From positions 2,542,001 through 2,606,000 of the forward strand of contig NZ_CP092364.2 in NCBI RefSeq assembly GCF_022370755.2: a DNA stretch of 64,000 bases. The letters are read 5' to 3'. The notes beneath the pieces are model-generated. The model was given only the letters and a program-made list of their open reading frames with translations, was not told where the DNA came from and ran no database searches. A program made the translations under genes and the position numbers. Below, piece after piece: positions 8,653 to 17,923 of the stretch. This stretch comes from Mycolicibacterium goodii (GTDB lineage: Bacteria; Actinomycetota; Actinomycetes; Mycobacteriales; Mycobacteriaceae). Each line of letters opens with the position of its first letter. Positions within the stretch are counted from its first letter, which is position 1.

Positions 8653-9477
8653 TCAGCGCGGAGCGGTGCGGTCCGGAAACGGGTCGTTGGCGAAATCGAT
8701 CTGCGCGGCCGGGTTGCTGACCGCGGTGACCAGACCGGTTCCGAACGCACCGGCGCTGTCGAACAGCGTCGCCGCACCGACCGCGATGCCGTCGCAGGCC
8801 CAGTGAGAATCGGCCTGCACCCCGATCCATTCGTCCCGCGGCAGCCGCGACAGCGCCACGGTCAGGTCACCGTTGATATACCCCACGCCGTGCGTGCCGA
8901 GATTTGTCACCAGGCTCGTGCCCTCGGCCGCCATGGCGGTGCGCACGAACGGCGAGTTCGCCTGCCCCTCCACGACCGTGATGGTGCGGTTGACGAACCG
9001 CTTGCGCGACGCGTTCTGGTGATCGGCGATGGCCCGGCTCCAGCCGCCCTCGTCGCTGCCCATGTACGTCATGCGGTCCGACGCGATGTCGACGTCGGCG
9101 GGCGCCTCGAATTCAGGCACCGGCACCCATTCGTCGCCCCGGGGCGGCTCGGACAGCCGGTACTGCACCATCGTCGCCCTGGCCACGGTCACGCCGTCCT
9201 GCACGAGCTCACACTCGGAGTTGCGCACCCGGCGACCGTCGCGCACCAACGCGACCTTGGTGGTGGTCTCCACCCCGCGTGCGGCCCGGAACAGGTCCAC
9301 GGTCAAGCGTGCCGGCAGGAAATCGGGCAGTCCGTACGCGTTCTCGAGAGCCTGCGCGGCCAGGCCGACCAGTGCCGGACCGTTCAGGTGGTCCTCGCCC
9401 CAGTGACTCTGCGCGAACCTCGTCGGCTGGAACCTGTCCTGGTCAGACTGCTTGAAGTGGGCCACAACCTCGGTCAT
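8653..9477 (-). CDS. Acyl-CoA thioesterase-like (double hotdog) protein
   Basis: 274 aa from the ATG at 9477; an in-frame ATG at 9495 (adding MCDDSP) is an alternative and neither has a clear RBS. The sequence reads as two hotdog-like halves. The first includes HWGEDHLNGPALVGLAAQAL and LTVDLFRAARG, the second GYINGDLTVALSRLP and WIGVQADSHWACDG. This matches the mycobacterial TesB-like thioesterase group, which hydrolyses acyl-CoA or carries acyl groups. It sits between the LysR regulator and the first FGGY kinase on the same strand; a link to sugar catabolism is not obvious. Confidence 0.7.
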   Translation of the reverse strand: MTEVVAHFKQSDQDRFQPTRFAQSHWGEDHLNGPALVGLAAQALENAYGLPDFLPARLTVDLFRAARGVETTTKVALVRDGRRVRNSECELVQDGVTVARATMVQYRLSEPPRGDEWVPVPEFEAPADVDIASDRMTYMGSDEGGWSRAIADHQNASRKRFVNRTITVVEGQANSPFVRTAMAAEGTSLVTNLGTHGVGYINGDLTVALSRLPRDEWIGVQADSHWACDGIAVGAATLFDSAGAFGTGLVTAVSNPAAQIDFANDPFPDRTAPR

Positions 9478-9532
9478 CGGCGAATCGTCGCACATGTGGC
9501 CACCGGCGCCGCAGGGGGATCACCAGGCTCGC

Positions 9533-10486
9533 TCAGCCGAGCCGCTCGGTTCCGTGTGCCGTCGGCCGCGGCCACGAGGTCAACGGCACCGGGCGCCCAT
9601 CGTCCGGACGCAGCCGATCCAGGACCAGCCGCAGGGGCGGCCAGGTGGACCGGCCGCGACGGACAACGGCGAACGTCGTCAGGACCACCTGCGGATCCGC
9701 CAGTGGGAGGACGAGGACGCCGTCGCGCACCGGACGTGTGACCGGAAGCAACCCGACCCCGAAACCTTCGACGATCAGGTCCTCGAGCAGATCGAGGCTG
9801 TCGATCTGGTGTGCGATGCGCGGGTGGAAACCGGCGAGCGACGCCAGCGTGCGCACGGCGTCCTCGTCGGCGGTGTTGCGCGAGTTCACGATCCACCATC
9901 GGTCGGCATAGCTGGTGAGATCCGCGGTGGCGGTCGGGCTCGTGACCTCGCTGCTGGGAACACCCAGTCCCCACGGCGTCGACCACAACGGGAACGCCTC
10001 CAGCACCGGGTCCGGGGACGACGGCGCCAGATCGTATTCGTAGGTCAGGGCGAGATCGAGAGCGTCGTCGACCAGCAGCTTGAACGCCTCGATGGGTTCG
10101 TATTCGCTGATCTCGACCTCGACGTTGGGGTGTGTCTCGGCCAGCTCACGAAGGATGGGAAGCAACGACACACGGATCCCGGTCGCGAACCCGCCCACCC
10201 GCAGCGTGCCCGCGGGTTCGGCGTCAGGATCCAGGTCGAGCCGCGCCGCATCGACCGCGGCGAGAATGGTCACGGCGTGGTCGGCGAGCCGTCGGCCCGC
10301 CGGCGTGAGACGGACCCGGCGGCCGTCCGGCTCGATGAGCTTGGTGTCGGTCTCCTTGGCCAGCGCCGCCAACTGTTGCGACACCGTCGAGGTGGTCAAC
10401 GAGAAGGCGTCGGCGACCGCGCGCATCGAACCCAGCCGCGACAGGGCCAGCAGCAGGCGCAGGCGGCGGGTGTCCACGACGACCAT
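9533..10486 (-). CDS. LysR-family transcriptional regulator
   Basis: 317 aa. Winged helix-turn-helix in residues about 5-65 with SMRAVADAFSLTTSTVSQQL as the recognition region, then a linker helix and a periplasmic-binding-like effector domain (VGGFATGIRVSLLPIL, LALTYEYDLAP). The LysR group to which this belongs often lacks strict divergent placement, and here it is co-oriented between the second FGGY kinase (93 bp upstream) and the thioesterase-like gene. Its effector is unknown. Confidence 0.88.
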   Translation of the reverse strand: MVVVDTRRLRLLLALSRLGSMRAVADAFSLTTSTVSQQLAALAKETDTKLIEPDGRRVRLTPAGRRLADHAVTILAAVDAARLDLDPDAEPAGTLRVGGFATGIRVSLLPILRELAETHPNVEVEISEYEPIEAFKLLVDDALDLALTYEYDLAPSSPDPVLEAFPLWSTPWGLGVPSSEVTSPTATADLTSYADRWWIVNSRNTADEDAVRTLASLAGFHPRIAHQIDSLDLLEDLIVEGFGVGLLPVTRPVRDGVLVLPLADPQVVLTTFAVVRRGRSTWPPLRLVLDRLRPDDGRPVPLTSWPRPTAHGTERLG

Positions 10487-10579
10487 TGTTCATGGTGGGT
10501 GCGGGATCGCCAGTACCCGCCGTCGGTCGCCGGGTCCGGCGGCGGCGCGGTCGAGCCGCCTGTTTCTCCCAGGCGTATC

Positions 10580-11977
10580 TCACTGCCCCAGGGTCAGCGG
10601 CTGCGCGGTCAGGTACTGCTCCAGCACGTGCGGCGCGTGTTCCGCGGTGTATGTGGTGGTCGAACCCACCCGCCAGGGTGGCGGCGAATCCTGTTGCCCC
10701 AGAGTCCAGGCCGCCTGCCGGGCCGCGCCGAGGGCGACGTACTCCCCCGGCGGGGGGACGTCCACGGGCCTGCCCCAGATCGTGGGCGCGATGCGCCGCA
10801 CGGCCTCCGAGCGGGCCCCGCCGCCGACGAGAATGATGCGCTCGATGTCGACGCCGTACCCGACGATCTTGTCGATGCAATACGCCATCGAGGCCAGCAG
10901 ACCCTCGACCCCGGCGCGAGCAACGTTGGCGGGATTGAAGTTTCGCGTCGTGACACCGTGCAGCGCGCCGCGGGCCCTCGGCAGGTTGGGCGAGCGCTCA
11001 CCCTCCAGATACGGCACCAGCGTCAGCCCGTCGGCGCCCGGCGGCGCCGAGAGCGCGAGCCGGTCGAACTCGTCGAAATCGACCTGCAGCATCGCGGCCG
11101 TGGCGGCCAGCACCGGCGCACCGTTGAGCGTGCACACGAGTGGCAGCTGCCGGCCACTCGCATCGGCGAAGCCGGCGACGATGCCGTCGGCGTCGTGGGG
11201 CGCCGCGTCACCGACCGCACTGACCACCCCCGACGTGCCGAGCGACACGATGCAGTCGCCCGGTCCGGCACCGAGCCCCAGCGCCGCGGCCGCGTTGTCA
11301 CCCGCGCCGGGGCCCAGGATCGCGCCCGACGGCAGCCGGCCGGCGACGTCGCGGGGACCCAGCACGGTCGGCAGGGCCGGGCGCCTTCCGCGCATCGCGA
11401 GTTCCAGTAGATCGGTGCGGTAGGAATCGGTCTCCGCCGAGAAGTACCCGGTGCCGCTCGCGTCGCTGCGGTCGGTGCGCAGATCCGTCAGATCGCGTGA
11501 CCCGGTCAGCCGCCAACCGAGCCAGTCGTGCGGCAGGCACACCGCGGCCGTCGCGTCGGCGTTGTCGGGTTCGGTGTCGGCGAGCCAGCGCAGTTTCGTG
11601 GCGGTGATGGAGGCCACCGGGACCACCCCGACGGCTTTCGCCCATTCCTGGGCGCCCCCGAGTTCGGACACCAGGTCGTCGGCATTGGGGGCCGAGCGGG
11701 TGTCGTTCCACAACAGGGCATCTCGAACGACCTCGCCGGACGAGTCGAGGCACACCATGCCGTGCTGTTGGGCTCCCACCGACACCGCCTCGACATCATC
11801 GAGACCTCCGACGGCGTTGATCGTGCGTTGCAGTGCGTCCCACCAGTGCCCCGGATTCACCTCGGTGCCACCGGGATGGGGTGAGGACGCCGTGCGCACC
11901 ACGGAACCACTGTCCGCGTCGCAGACGACGATCTTGCAGGACTGGGTAGAGGAGTCGATGCCCGCCACGAGAGTCAC
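10580..11977 (-). CDS. xylB: FGGY-family carbohydrate kinase, second xylulokinase-like gene
   Basis: 465 aa from the GTG at 11977. N-terminal motif [18 protein letters not shown] binds phosphate; [13 protein letters not shown] is the family motif near the hinge and [20 protein letters not shown] lies in the C-terminal ATPase domain. It is shorter than, and clearly different from, the kinase at 7145-8626, so the two are paralogues and not a recent duplication. The frame is open to 12115 but the GIDSSTQ motif lies directly after the chosen GTG. Precedes the LysR gene. The substrate is probably xylulose or a similar ketose. Confidence 0.85.
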   Translation of the reverse strand: MTLVAGIDSSTQSCKIVVCDADSGSVVRTASSPHPGGTEVNPGHWWDALQRTINAVGGLDDVEAVSVGAQQHGMVCLDSSGEVVRDALLWNDTRSAPNADDLVSELGGAQEWAKAVGVVPVASITATKLRWLADTEPDNADATAAVCLPHDWLGWRLTGSRDLTDLRTDRSDASGTGYFSAETDSYRTDLLELAMRGRRPALPTVLGPRDVAGRLPSGAILGPGAGDNAAAALGLGAGPGDCIVSLGTSGVVSAVGDAAPHDADGIVAGFADASGRQLPLVCTLNGAPVLAATAAMLQVDFDEFDRLALSAPPGADGLTLVPYLEGERSPNLPRARGALHGVTTRNFNPANVARAGVEGLLASMAYCIDKIVGYGVDIERIILVGGGARSEAVRRIAPTIWGRPVDVPPPGEYVALGAARQAAWTLGQQDSPPPWRVGSTTTYTAEHAPHVLEQYLTAQPLTLGQ

Positions 11978-12220
11978 GCCTGCGAAGCTACTCCAAAGCA
12001 CCCTCTCCCCGCCTGCGCAGCAGGCCTGCCGGCGACGATTCTTCCGGGGCCGGCCACGCCTGGAGTTCGCCTGGTCAGGACAGGAACACATGGAGCTGCC
12101 TTGTCTCCTTGGCAAACACCCCGGTCATCGGCGCGGCGAGGCGTCCGGCGGCGTGACCGCCCGTCGCGCGATCCGTTGCTGCCCGCGTGCGATCGGTGGG
12201 CGGCGCAGCGCGGCCGGACA

Positions 12221-12245
12221 GGTTTGCCGCACGATCGTTGGGGAA
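12221..12245 (+). promoter_or_regulatory. Weak SigF-like promoter of the DoxX-type gene
   Basis: GGTTT (12221-12225) is followed 14 bp later by GGGGAA (12240-12245), a distorted form of the mycobacterial SigF pattern (GGTTT-N15-17-GGGTAT). It lies 12 bp before the ATG at 12257. The rest of the 280-bp intergenic region holds only a GCCTGC/GCAGGC inverted repeat near 12014-12028. Confidence 0.25.
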
Positions 12246-12256
12246 CCCCCTACGTC

Positions 12257-13171
12257 ATGTTGATCAGAAGAATTGCGCGACCGATGTTGTCGGCGACCTT
12301 CATCGCCCGCGGAGTGGATGCCCTGCGGAACCCCAAACCCGCCGCCGATGCCGCCCGTCCCACGTTGGGCATGATGAGTTCCCTGCCCGACCCGGTCGGT
12401 TCCAAAGTGCCGTCCGACGCCGAGACCGTGGCCAAGATCAACGGCGTGGTCCAGGTCGCGGGCGGACTGCTGTTGGCGACCGGCAAGATGCCGCGCCTGA
12501 CAGCCGCCGCGCTTGCGCTCAGTGTGGTTCCGGGCAGCCTTGGCTCCCATACGTTCTGGAACGAGTCGGATCCGCAGCGGGCGGCCCAGGAGCGGCGCGA
12601 GTTCCTCACCGATCTGAGCCTCATCGGCGGCCTGATCATCGCGGCCGCCGACACCGCGGGCAAGCCGTCGCTGGCCTGGCGTGGCCGCAAGGCCGCCCAC
12701 AAGGTGACAGCGTCGGTGGCAGCGGCGTTGCCGGCCGGTGCCGCGGCAAGTGAGTCGCTCGCCGACAGTCCGGTGGCGGAAAAACTCGGACACGGCCTCG
12801 CGGTGGGTGCCGAACGTGGGCGCGAACTCGCCGAGGTGGCGCGCGAACGAGCCGCGGAACTGGCTCACGCCGCCCGCGAACACGCTCCTGAACTGGCCGA
12901 AGCCGCACGGGAACGCGGCGCGGTACTTGCCGACATCGCCCGTGAACGAGGGTCGGAGATCGCCGAGGTGGCCCGCGAGCGTGGCCTGGAACTGGCCGAT
13001 GTCGCACGTGGACGCAGCGCCGAACTCGCCGACGTCGCGCGTGAGCGAGGCTCGGAGATCGCCGACGTCGCGCGCGACCGCGCGCCCGAACTGGCCGAGG
13101 CGGCGCGTGAGCGCGGCACCGCGTTGGCGAATCGCACGCGAAAGCAGCTCAAGCAAGGACGTCGCCGGTAG
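12257..13171 (+). CDS. DoxX-family membrane protein with a C-terminal hendecad-repeat tail
   Basis: 304 aa. Residues 1-150 form a DoxX-like membrane domain (ARGVDALRNPKP, a loop with GSHTFWNESDPQ, and hydrophobic segments near residues 64-75, 82-95 and 122-133). Residues 186-295 are ten consecutive 11-residue repeats of the type ARERGxELAxV, predicted to be a long amphipathic helix, then a basic end. DoxX proteins are membrane redox/stress proteins. The tail could bind membrane or polymerise; function unknown. The RDD-domain gene follows after 9 bp, so the two probably form an operon. A long antisense frame exists here but is an artefact of the repeat. Confidence 0.85.
   Translation: MLIRRIARPMLSATFIARGVDALRNPKPAADAARPTLGMMSSLPDPVGSKVPSDAETVAKINGVVQVAGGLLLATGKMPRLTAAALALSVVPGSLGSHTFWNESDPQRAAQERREFLTDLSLIGGLIIAAADTAGKPSLAWRGRKAAHKVTASVAAALPAGAAASESLADSPVAEKLGHGLAVGAERGRELAEVARERAAELAHAAREHAPELAEAARERGAVLADIARERGSEIAEVARERGLELADVARGRSAELADVARERGSEIADVARDRAPELAEAARERGTALANRTRKQLKQGRRR
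12812..13141 (+). repeat. Ten tandem 33-bp units coding for 11-residue repeats
   Basis: The DNA encodes 10 in-frame repeats of about ERG-x-ELA-x-VAR. Units are diverged at the nucleotide level (not identical copies), so they are old and selected at the protein level. They form the tail of the DoxX-type protein. Confidence 0.85.
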
Positions 13172-13180
13172 CTTGGATGC

Positions 13181-13666
13181 ATGACTGACTATCAGCCTCA
13201 GCCAGGGCAGTACGGGCAGCCCTCCGGGTATCCGCCCTACGGCGGAGCCGCGGCTCCGGGTGGGTTGGGCCGACGCTTCTTCGCGCGCGTCATCGATGGC
13301 ATCATCGTCGGGATCGTCTCGTCCCTGCTCGCGTTCTTCACCGATTCGCTGTCGAGCATCTGGGTGACCGGTCTGTTCACCGGCCTGCTGATGTTCGTCT
13401 ACTTCGTCGCCTTCGAGGTGTCGCAGGGCTGGACGCCCGGCAAGAAGATCCTCGGCCTGTCCGTGCGCGGGCCGGCCTCTCCGAAGCCGACGGCGGCGCA
13501 GTCGGCGATCCGCAACTCATGGACCCTGTTGCCGATCATCCCGTTCGTCGGGGGCCTGCTCGGCGTCATCGCCATCATCGTCATCGCGGTGACCGTCTCG
13601 GGCAGCCCCACCAAACAGGGCAAGCACGACGAGCTCGCCGGCGGTACGCAGGTGGTGCGCAGCTGA
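13181..13666 (+). CDS. RDD-family membrane protein
   Basis: 161 aa. The N-terminus is rich in Q, P, Y and G (PQPGQYGQPSGYPPYGG), then the RDD motif GRRFFARVIDGIIVGIV and two further hydrophobic segments (GLFTGLLMFVYFVAFEV and PFVGGLLGVIAIIVIAV). RDD proteins are small inner-membrane proteins of unclear role. It follows the DoxX-type gene by 9 bp. A GC-rich hairpin (13695-13723) downstream can end transcription. Confidence 0.85.
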   Translation: MTDYQPQPGQYGQPSGYPPYGGAAAPGGLGRRFFARVIDGIIVGIVSSLLAFFTDSLSSIWVTGLFTGLLMFVYFVAFEVSQGWTPGKKILGLSVRGPASPKPTAAQSAIRNSWTLLPIIPFVGGLLGVIAIIVIAVTVSGSPTKQGKHDELAGGTQVVRS

Positions 13667-13694
13667 GTCACCCAGGCTGAATCGAAAGAACAGC

Positions 13695-13723
13695 CGGGCC
13701 CCCGTATTCCGTGCGGGGGCCCG
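13695..13723 (+). terminator. GC-rich hairpin terminator after the RDD gene
   Basis: A perfect 10-bp stem (13695-13704 with 13714-13723), loop of 9 nt, 29 bp after the stop codon. It has no U tract, like many mycobacterial terminators. Confidence 0.6.
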
Positions 13724-13777
13724 ACTGTGTGGAAGCCTGGCCGCCGCTTGCCACGTCGACGGTGGTTAACTGCTCGA

Positions 13778-14671
13778 GTGGGTCGCACACCATTGCTCGC
13801 ACGCCGCTTCTACGACCGCCTCGAACCGGTGCACGCCGTCACCTATTTCGCCCCGGAAAGCCGTTCGGCCCTGGAAGACCTCGGTTACCGCGGTTTCTGG
13901 ACGGGTTATTTCGCCGGGCGCTCCGCCCCGCTGGGTCCGGTGGCGCCCGAGGTTGTCGCCGCGGTGTTCTACAACTTCACCCTCGAACGGGTGGCGAAGG
14001 CGCTGCCCGCGGTGTGGGAGGTCGCCGGTCCGCCCACAGTGCTGGCGGTGCGGGCCCGGGCCGCGGTGGCAGCGCTACGCCGGTCGGGTGTCGCCGACTC
14101 CCCCGCAACGCGCACCGCAGCCGATCTGGCCGCCAAGGCCGCCGCCAACGCACCCCTCGACGCGCGGCCCCTGTTCGCCGCGAACCGCGCGCTCGACTGG
14201 CCCGACGAGCCCATCGCCAAGTTGTGGCACGCCGTCACACTGCTACGTGAGCACCGTGGTGACGCGCACGTCGCGGTGCTCACCGCCGAAGGCATCAGCG
14301 GACGCGAGTGCAACGTGCTGCACGCCGCGGCAGGCCGGGTGCCGGTCGAGATGATCAAACGTAGCCGCGACTATGACGACGAGCAGTGGGACTTCCACGT
14401 CGACGCGCTGCGCCGGCGCGGTTGGCTGGACGGCAAGGGCGAACTCACCGATGCCGGTCGCGTCGTCAAACAACGCGTCGAAGACCGCACCGACGCGCTG
14501 GCGTTGTCGGCCCTCGATGCCCTCACCGATGCCGAGGTGGAGTCGTTGTTCGCGGCGCTGACGCCGATCACCAGGCTTGTCGTAGCTGCCGGTGACGTGC
14601 CCCCGGCCACGCCGATGGGGCTCAGCCGCGACGACCTCGGCGACGACAGTGCGCGTCTGGGGCACGTTTGA
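13778..14671 (+). CDS. SalK/SCO6745-family protein
   Basis: 297 aa from the GTG at 13778. An N-terminal region with FYDRLEPVHAVTYFAPES, GYRGFWTGYFAGRSAPLG and VFYNFTLERVAKALP is typical of the SalK/SCO6745 family. A later winged-helix-like segment is seen near GRECNVLHAAAGRVPVEMI and DFHVDALRRRGWL. Function unknown; members are predicted DNA-binding or helical proteins. Convergent with the UPF0060 gene, 10 bp apart. Confidence 0.75.
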   Translation: MGRTPLLARRFYDRLEPVHAVTYFAPESRSALEDLGYRGFWTGYFAGRSAPLGPVAPEVVAAVFYNFTLERVAKALPAVWEVAGPPTVLAVRARAAVAALRRSGVADSPATRTAADLAAKAAANAPLDARPLFAANRALDWPDEPIAKLWHAVTLLREHRGDAHVAVLTAEGISGRECNVLHAAAGRVPVEMIKRSRDYDDEQWDFHVDALRRRGWLDGKGELTDAGRVVKQRVEDRTDALALSALDALTDAEVESLFAALTPITRLVVAAGDVPPATPMGLSRDDLGDDSARLGHV

Positions 14672-14681
14672 GCCGAAGCGC

Positions 14682-15011
14682 TCAGCGCGGGGCGTACATG
14701 ATGAGCGCAACGCCCACGAGCGCCACCAGCGCGCCCGCGACGTCCCAGCGGTCGGGTCGGAAACCGTCGGCCACCATGCCCCAGGCCAGCGACCCGGCGA
14801 TGAACACACCGCCGTAGGCGGCCAGCACCCGTCCGAAGTTCGCGTCCGGTTGGAATGCGGCCACGAAACCGTAAGCACCCAGCGCGATCACGCCCGCACC
14901 CGCCCACAGCCAGCCGCGGTGCTCGCGCAACCCCTGCCACACCAGCCAGGCGCCGCCGATCTCGAGCACCGCCGCGAGGACGAACAGCACGGCGGATTTG
15001 AGGACCATCAC
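14682..15011 (-). CDS. UPF0060 / YnfA-family membrane protein
   Basis: 109 aa with four hydrophobic segments. Family features include [17 protein letters not shown] and the conserved [15 protein letters not shown] near the third segment, then [20 protein letters not shown] at the C-terminus. Length and layout match YnfA proteins. Function unknown. Confidence 0.8.
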   Translation of the reverse strand: MMVLKSAVLFVLAAVLEIGGAWLVWQGLREHRGWLWAGAGVIALGAYGFVAAFQPDANFGRVLAAYGGVFIAGSLAWGMVADGFRPDRWDVAGALVALVGVALIMYAPR

Positions 15012-15112
15012 CGCCTCAGCATGCCGTGAGCGTGCGGGATTGCCGAAGTGCGCCCCGCGTGTCGGCGGCGGACACGCACGCGAGGAGGCGAACTGACGGC
15101 ACCGCGAACCGG

Positions 15113-15874
15113 TCAGGCCACGCCCAGATAGGCGGCGCGAATGCTGTCGTCGTGCAGCAACTCCCGGGCCACGCCGGTGCGGGTGACGCTGCCGGTCTCG
15201 AGAATGTAGGCGCGGTCGGAGCGGCTCAGGGCCTGCTGGGCGTTCTGCTCGACCAGCAGCACCGTGGTGCCCTGGGTGTTGATGTCGGCGATGATCCGGA
15301 AGATCTGCGATATCACCATGGGCGCCAGGCCCATCGACGGCTCGTCGAGCAGCAGGATCTTCGGACGCGCCATGAGGGCACGGCCGATCGCGAGCATCTG
15401 CTGCTCACCACCCGACAGCGTGCCGCCGACCTGGTTGCGTCGCTCGGCCAGCCGCGGGAACGTCTCGAACACCCAGTCCAGGCGTTCGGCGTGCTCCTGC
15501 CGCGACGGGAATTTGCGTCCGTAGCAACCCATTTCCAGGTTCTCGACGACGGTCATGCCGGGAAACACACCGCGCCCCTCCGGAGCCTGGATCAGCCCCT
15601 CGGTGACCCGCCGGTGCGCCTTCATCCGGGAGATGTCCTGGCCGTCGAACCACACCGACCCCGACGTCAACGGTCGCAAACCCGAGATCGCCCGCATGAT
15701 CGTGGTTTTTCCCGCCCCGTTCGACCCCAGGAGGGTGACCAGTTCACCTTCGTGGACGACAAGGGAAACTCCGTGCAGTGCACGGATTCTGCCGTAGTGC
15801 ACGACCACGTCGCGCACCTCCAGGAGAACCTTGCGGGTCGGGTCGGTCGCGGTGGTCTCATCGGACTTCGTCAT
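15113..15874 (-). CDS. livF: Branched-chain amino-acid ABC transporter ATPase LivF
   Basis: One of two ATPases of the Liv importer, 253 aa. Walker A is GSNGAGKTT, signature [16 protein letters not shown], Walker [14 protein letters not shown], and the H-loop is in LLVEQN. Typical LivF length and the GLAP motif after Walker B. Its start overlaps the livG stop by 17 bp. Last gene of the livKHMGF operon on the minus strand. Confidence 0.92.
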   Translation of the reverse strand: MTKSDETTATDPTRKVLLEVRDVVVHYGRIRALHGVSLVVHEGELVTLLGSNGAGKTTIMRAISGLRPLTSGSVWFDGQDISRMKAHRRVTEGLIQAPEGRGVFPGMTVVENLEMGCYGRKFPSRQEHAERLDWVFETFPRLAERRNQVGGTLSGGEQQMLAIGRALMARPKILLLDEPSMGLAPMVISQIFRIIADINTQGTTVLLVEQNAQQALSRSDRAYILETGSVTRTGVARELLHDDSIRAAYLGVA

Positions 15875-16712
15875 CGGGCACCCCCAGGTAGGCAGCGATC
15901 ACCTTCGGATCCTCCCGGATCTGCGAGGGCAGACCGTCGGCGATCTTGCGACCGAACTCCAGAACCACGATGCGGTCGGTGACCCCCATGACCAGACGCA
16001 TGTCGTGTTCGATCAGCAACACCGTGTAGCCGTCGTCGCGGATCTTGCGGATCAGATCGATCAGCGCGGCCTTCTCACTCGGATTGAACCCGGCCGCGGG
16101 TTCGTCGAGGCACAGCAGCTTCGGCTCGGTCGCCAGGGCGCGTGCGATCTCGAGGCGGCGCTGATCGCCGTACGGCAGGTTCTTGGCCTTCTCCTCGCCC
16201 CGATGCGCGATGCCCACGAAGTGCAGCAGCGCCGCGGCCCGTTCGACCGCCGACCGTTCTTCGCGGAAATGCCGCGGCGACCGGATCAGCGCCCCGGGCA
16301 CCGACGTGCGATGCCTGGCGTCGGTGCCGACCATGACGTTCTCCAACGCCGTCATCTCGCCGAACAACCGGATGTTCTGGAACGTCCGGGCGATACCGCG
16401 CCGGGTGATCTGGTGCCGTTTGATCCGGCCCAGCGGCGCACCGTCGAACGTCACCGACCCCGAACTGGGCCGGTACACACCGGTGATCGCGTTGAAGCAG
16501 GTCGTCTTTCCTGCGCCGTTGGGTCCGATCAGACCGAGGATCTCACCACGGCGAATGTCGAAGTTCACCGAGTCCAGTGCCACGAGCCCGCCGAATTTGA
16601 CCGTCAGATCATGTGTCTGCAGAAGGATTTCACCCTCGGCGGCGTTTATCTCTCGGTGGACACCCGCAAGTTCCTCGATGACATCCTCGGCGACCTGTGG
16701 TGGTTCGGTCAC
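15858..16712 (-). CDS. livG: Branched-chain amino-acid ABC transporter ATPase LivG
   Basis: 284 aa. Walker A GPNGAGKTTCFN, signature LPYGDQRRLEIARALA, Walker B LLCLDEPAAGFNPSE and H-loop VLLIEHDMRLVM are all present. The LPYGDQRRLEIARAL form is characteristic of LivG, as is the GFNPSE following Walker B. The start overlaps livM by 4 bp (ATGA). An N-terminal extension of about 25 residues precedes the core. Confidence 0.92.
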   Translation of the reverse strand: MTEPPQVAEDVIEELAGVHREINAAEGEILLQTHDLTVKFGGLVALDSVNFDIRRGEILGLIGPNGAGKTTCFNAITGVYRPSSGSVTFDGAPLGRIKRHQITRRGIARTFQNIRLFGEMTALENVMVGTDARHRTSVPGALIRSPRHFREERSAVERAAALLHFVGIAHRGEEKAKNLPYGDQRRLEIARALATEPKLLCLDEPAAGFNPSEKAALIDLIRKIRDDGYTVLLIEHDMRLVMGVTDRIVVLEFGRKIADGLPSQIREDPKVIAAYLGVPDDEVR

Positions 16713-17923
16713 GACGTGTGCTCCTTCGCCGGGGTGGCACGCAGCAGATCACGCGCCGCCGTGCCGTACGTGAGCAGATGCTGACGCGCCGGGAACAGGC
16801 CCTGCGGGCGGAAGATCATCAGCACCACCAGTGCGATACCGAAGAACAGGTACTTCAGGTCGCCGAGGTTGATGCCGAGGAACTCCACCCCCAGCAGGCG
16901 GTTGGGCAGGTACACGATGACGAACGCACCGAAGATGACGCCGAGCTTGTTGCCCTGCCCGCCCAGCACCACAGCACACAGGAACAGCATCGAGTTGATG
17001 ATGTTGAACGTCTGCGGGGCGACGTACTGGACCTGGCCCGCATACAACGCGCCGGACAGCCCGCCGATGGCCGCGCCGATCACGAACGCCCACAGCTTGA
17101 ATCGGAAAGCGTTGACGCCCATGACTTCGGCAGCGTCCTCGTCCTCGCGGATCGCGACCCACGCCCGCCCGACGCGGCTGCGCTCGAGATTGCCGACCAA
17201 CAGCAGGATGCCGACGATGAGGGCCAACCCGAGCCAGAACCACCAGGTGCCGTAGTTGGCGACACCGGTCGAATTGCCGCTGGAGAAAACGCCGTTCGGC
17301 AGGGTCTCGCTCTCGCCCACCCGGGGGTAGGCCACCTGGTTCAGGCCGCGCGCACCGTTGGTGATGTCGGACAGATTGTCGGCCATGAGCCGGATGATCT
17401 CGCCGAAACCGAGCGTGACGATCGCGAGGTAGTCACCACGCAACCGCAACGTCGGCGTGCCGAGGATCAGCCCCGCAATCGCGGTGATGGCCATCGCCAG
17501 TGGGACACAGGCCAGCCAGGCCCAGTCACTGCTGAGGAACTTGTCGACACCGACCATGTTCCACGGGCTCGACGGGCTGGTGAGCAACGCGACCGTATAG
17601 GCACCGACGGCATAGAACCCGACGTATCCCAGATCGAGCAGACCGGCCTGGCCGACGACCACGTTGAGGCCGATCGCGATGATCGCGACCATGGCGAACT
17701 GCGCCATGGTGCCGCCGAAGCTGATACCGGGCGTGTTCAAAAAGCTCGGCGTGAACAGTGGCAGCAGGGCCAACAGGCCGAAGCCGACCACCCCGACCAG
17801 CCACTTGGCCACGCGCGGCAGCGTCGACCACTGCTCGCGGATCACGTCACCGGGCGCCAACAGCGTCCTGGTGAGCGAGCCGGCGCGCTCCCCCGGATTC
17901 TGCTGTGTGTGCTGATCGCTCAT
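16709..17923 (-). CDS. livM: Branched-chain amino-acid ABC transporter permease LivM
   Basis: 404 aa inner-membrane permease, with about eight to nine hydrophobic segments. Conserved LivM elements include LLDLGYVGFYAVGAYTVALL, TPTLRLRGDYLAIVTLGFGE, and SRVGRAWVAIREDEDAAEVMG, the EAA-like loop. Overlaps livH and livG by 4 bp, so translation is coupled. Pairs with LivH to form the translocation path. Confidence 0.92.
   Translation of the reverse strand: MSDQHTQQNPGERAGSLTRTLLAPGDVIREQWSTLPRVAKWLVGVVGFGLLALLPLFTPSFLNTPGISFGGTMAQFAMVAIIAIGLNVVVGQAGLLDLGYVGFYAVGAYTVALLTSPSSPWNMVGVDKFLSSDWAWLACVPLAMAITAIAGLILGTPTLRLRGDYLAIVTLGFGEIIRLMADNLSDITNGARGLNQVAYPRVGESETLPNGVFSSGNSTGVANYGTWWFWLGLALIVGILLLVGNLERSRVGRAWVAIREDEDAAEVMGVNAFRFKLWAFVIGAAIGGLSGALYAGQVQYVAPQTFNIINSMLFLCAVVLGGQGNKLGVIFGAFVIVYLPNRLLGVEFLGINLGDLKYLFFGIALVVLMIFRPQGLFPARQHLLTYGTAARDLLRATPAKEHTS

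Noticed and set aside
12125..13156. Long antisense frame across the DoxX-type gene
   Set aside because: It arises because the 33-bp repeats and high GC leave all frames open; the + strand product has DoxX features, the antisense one has none.
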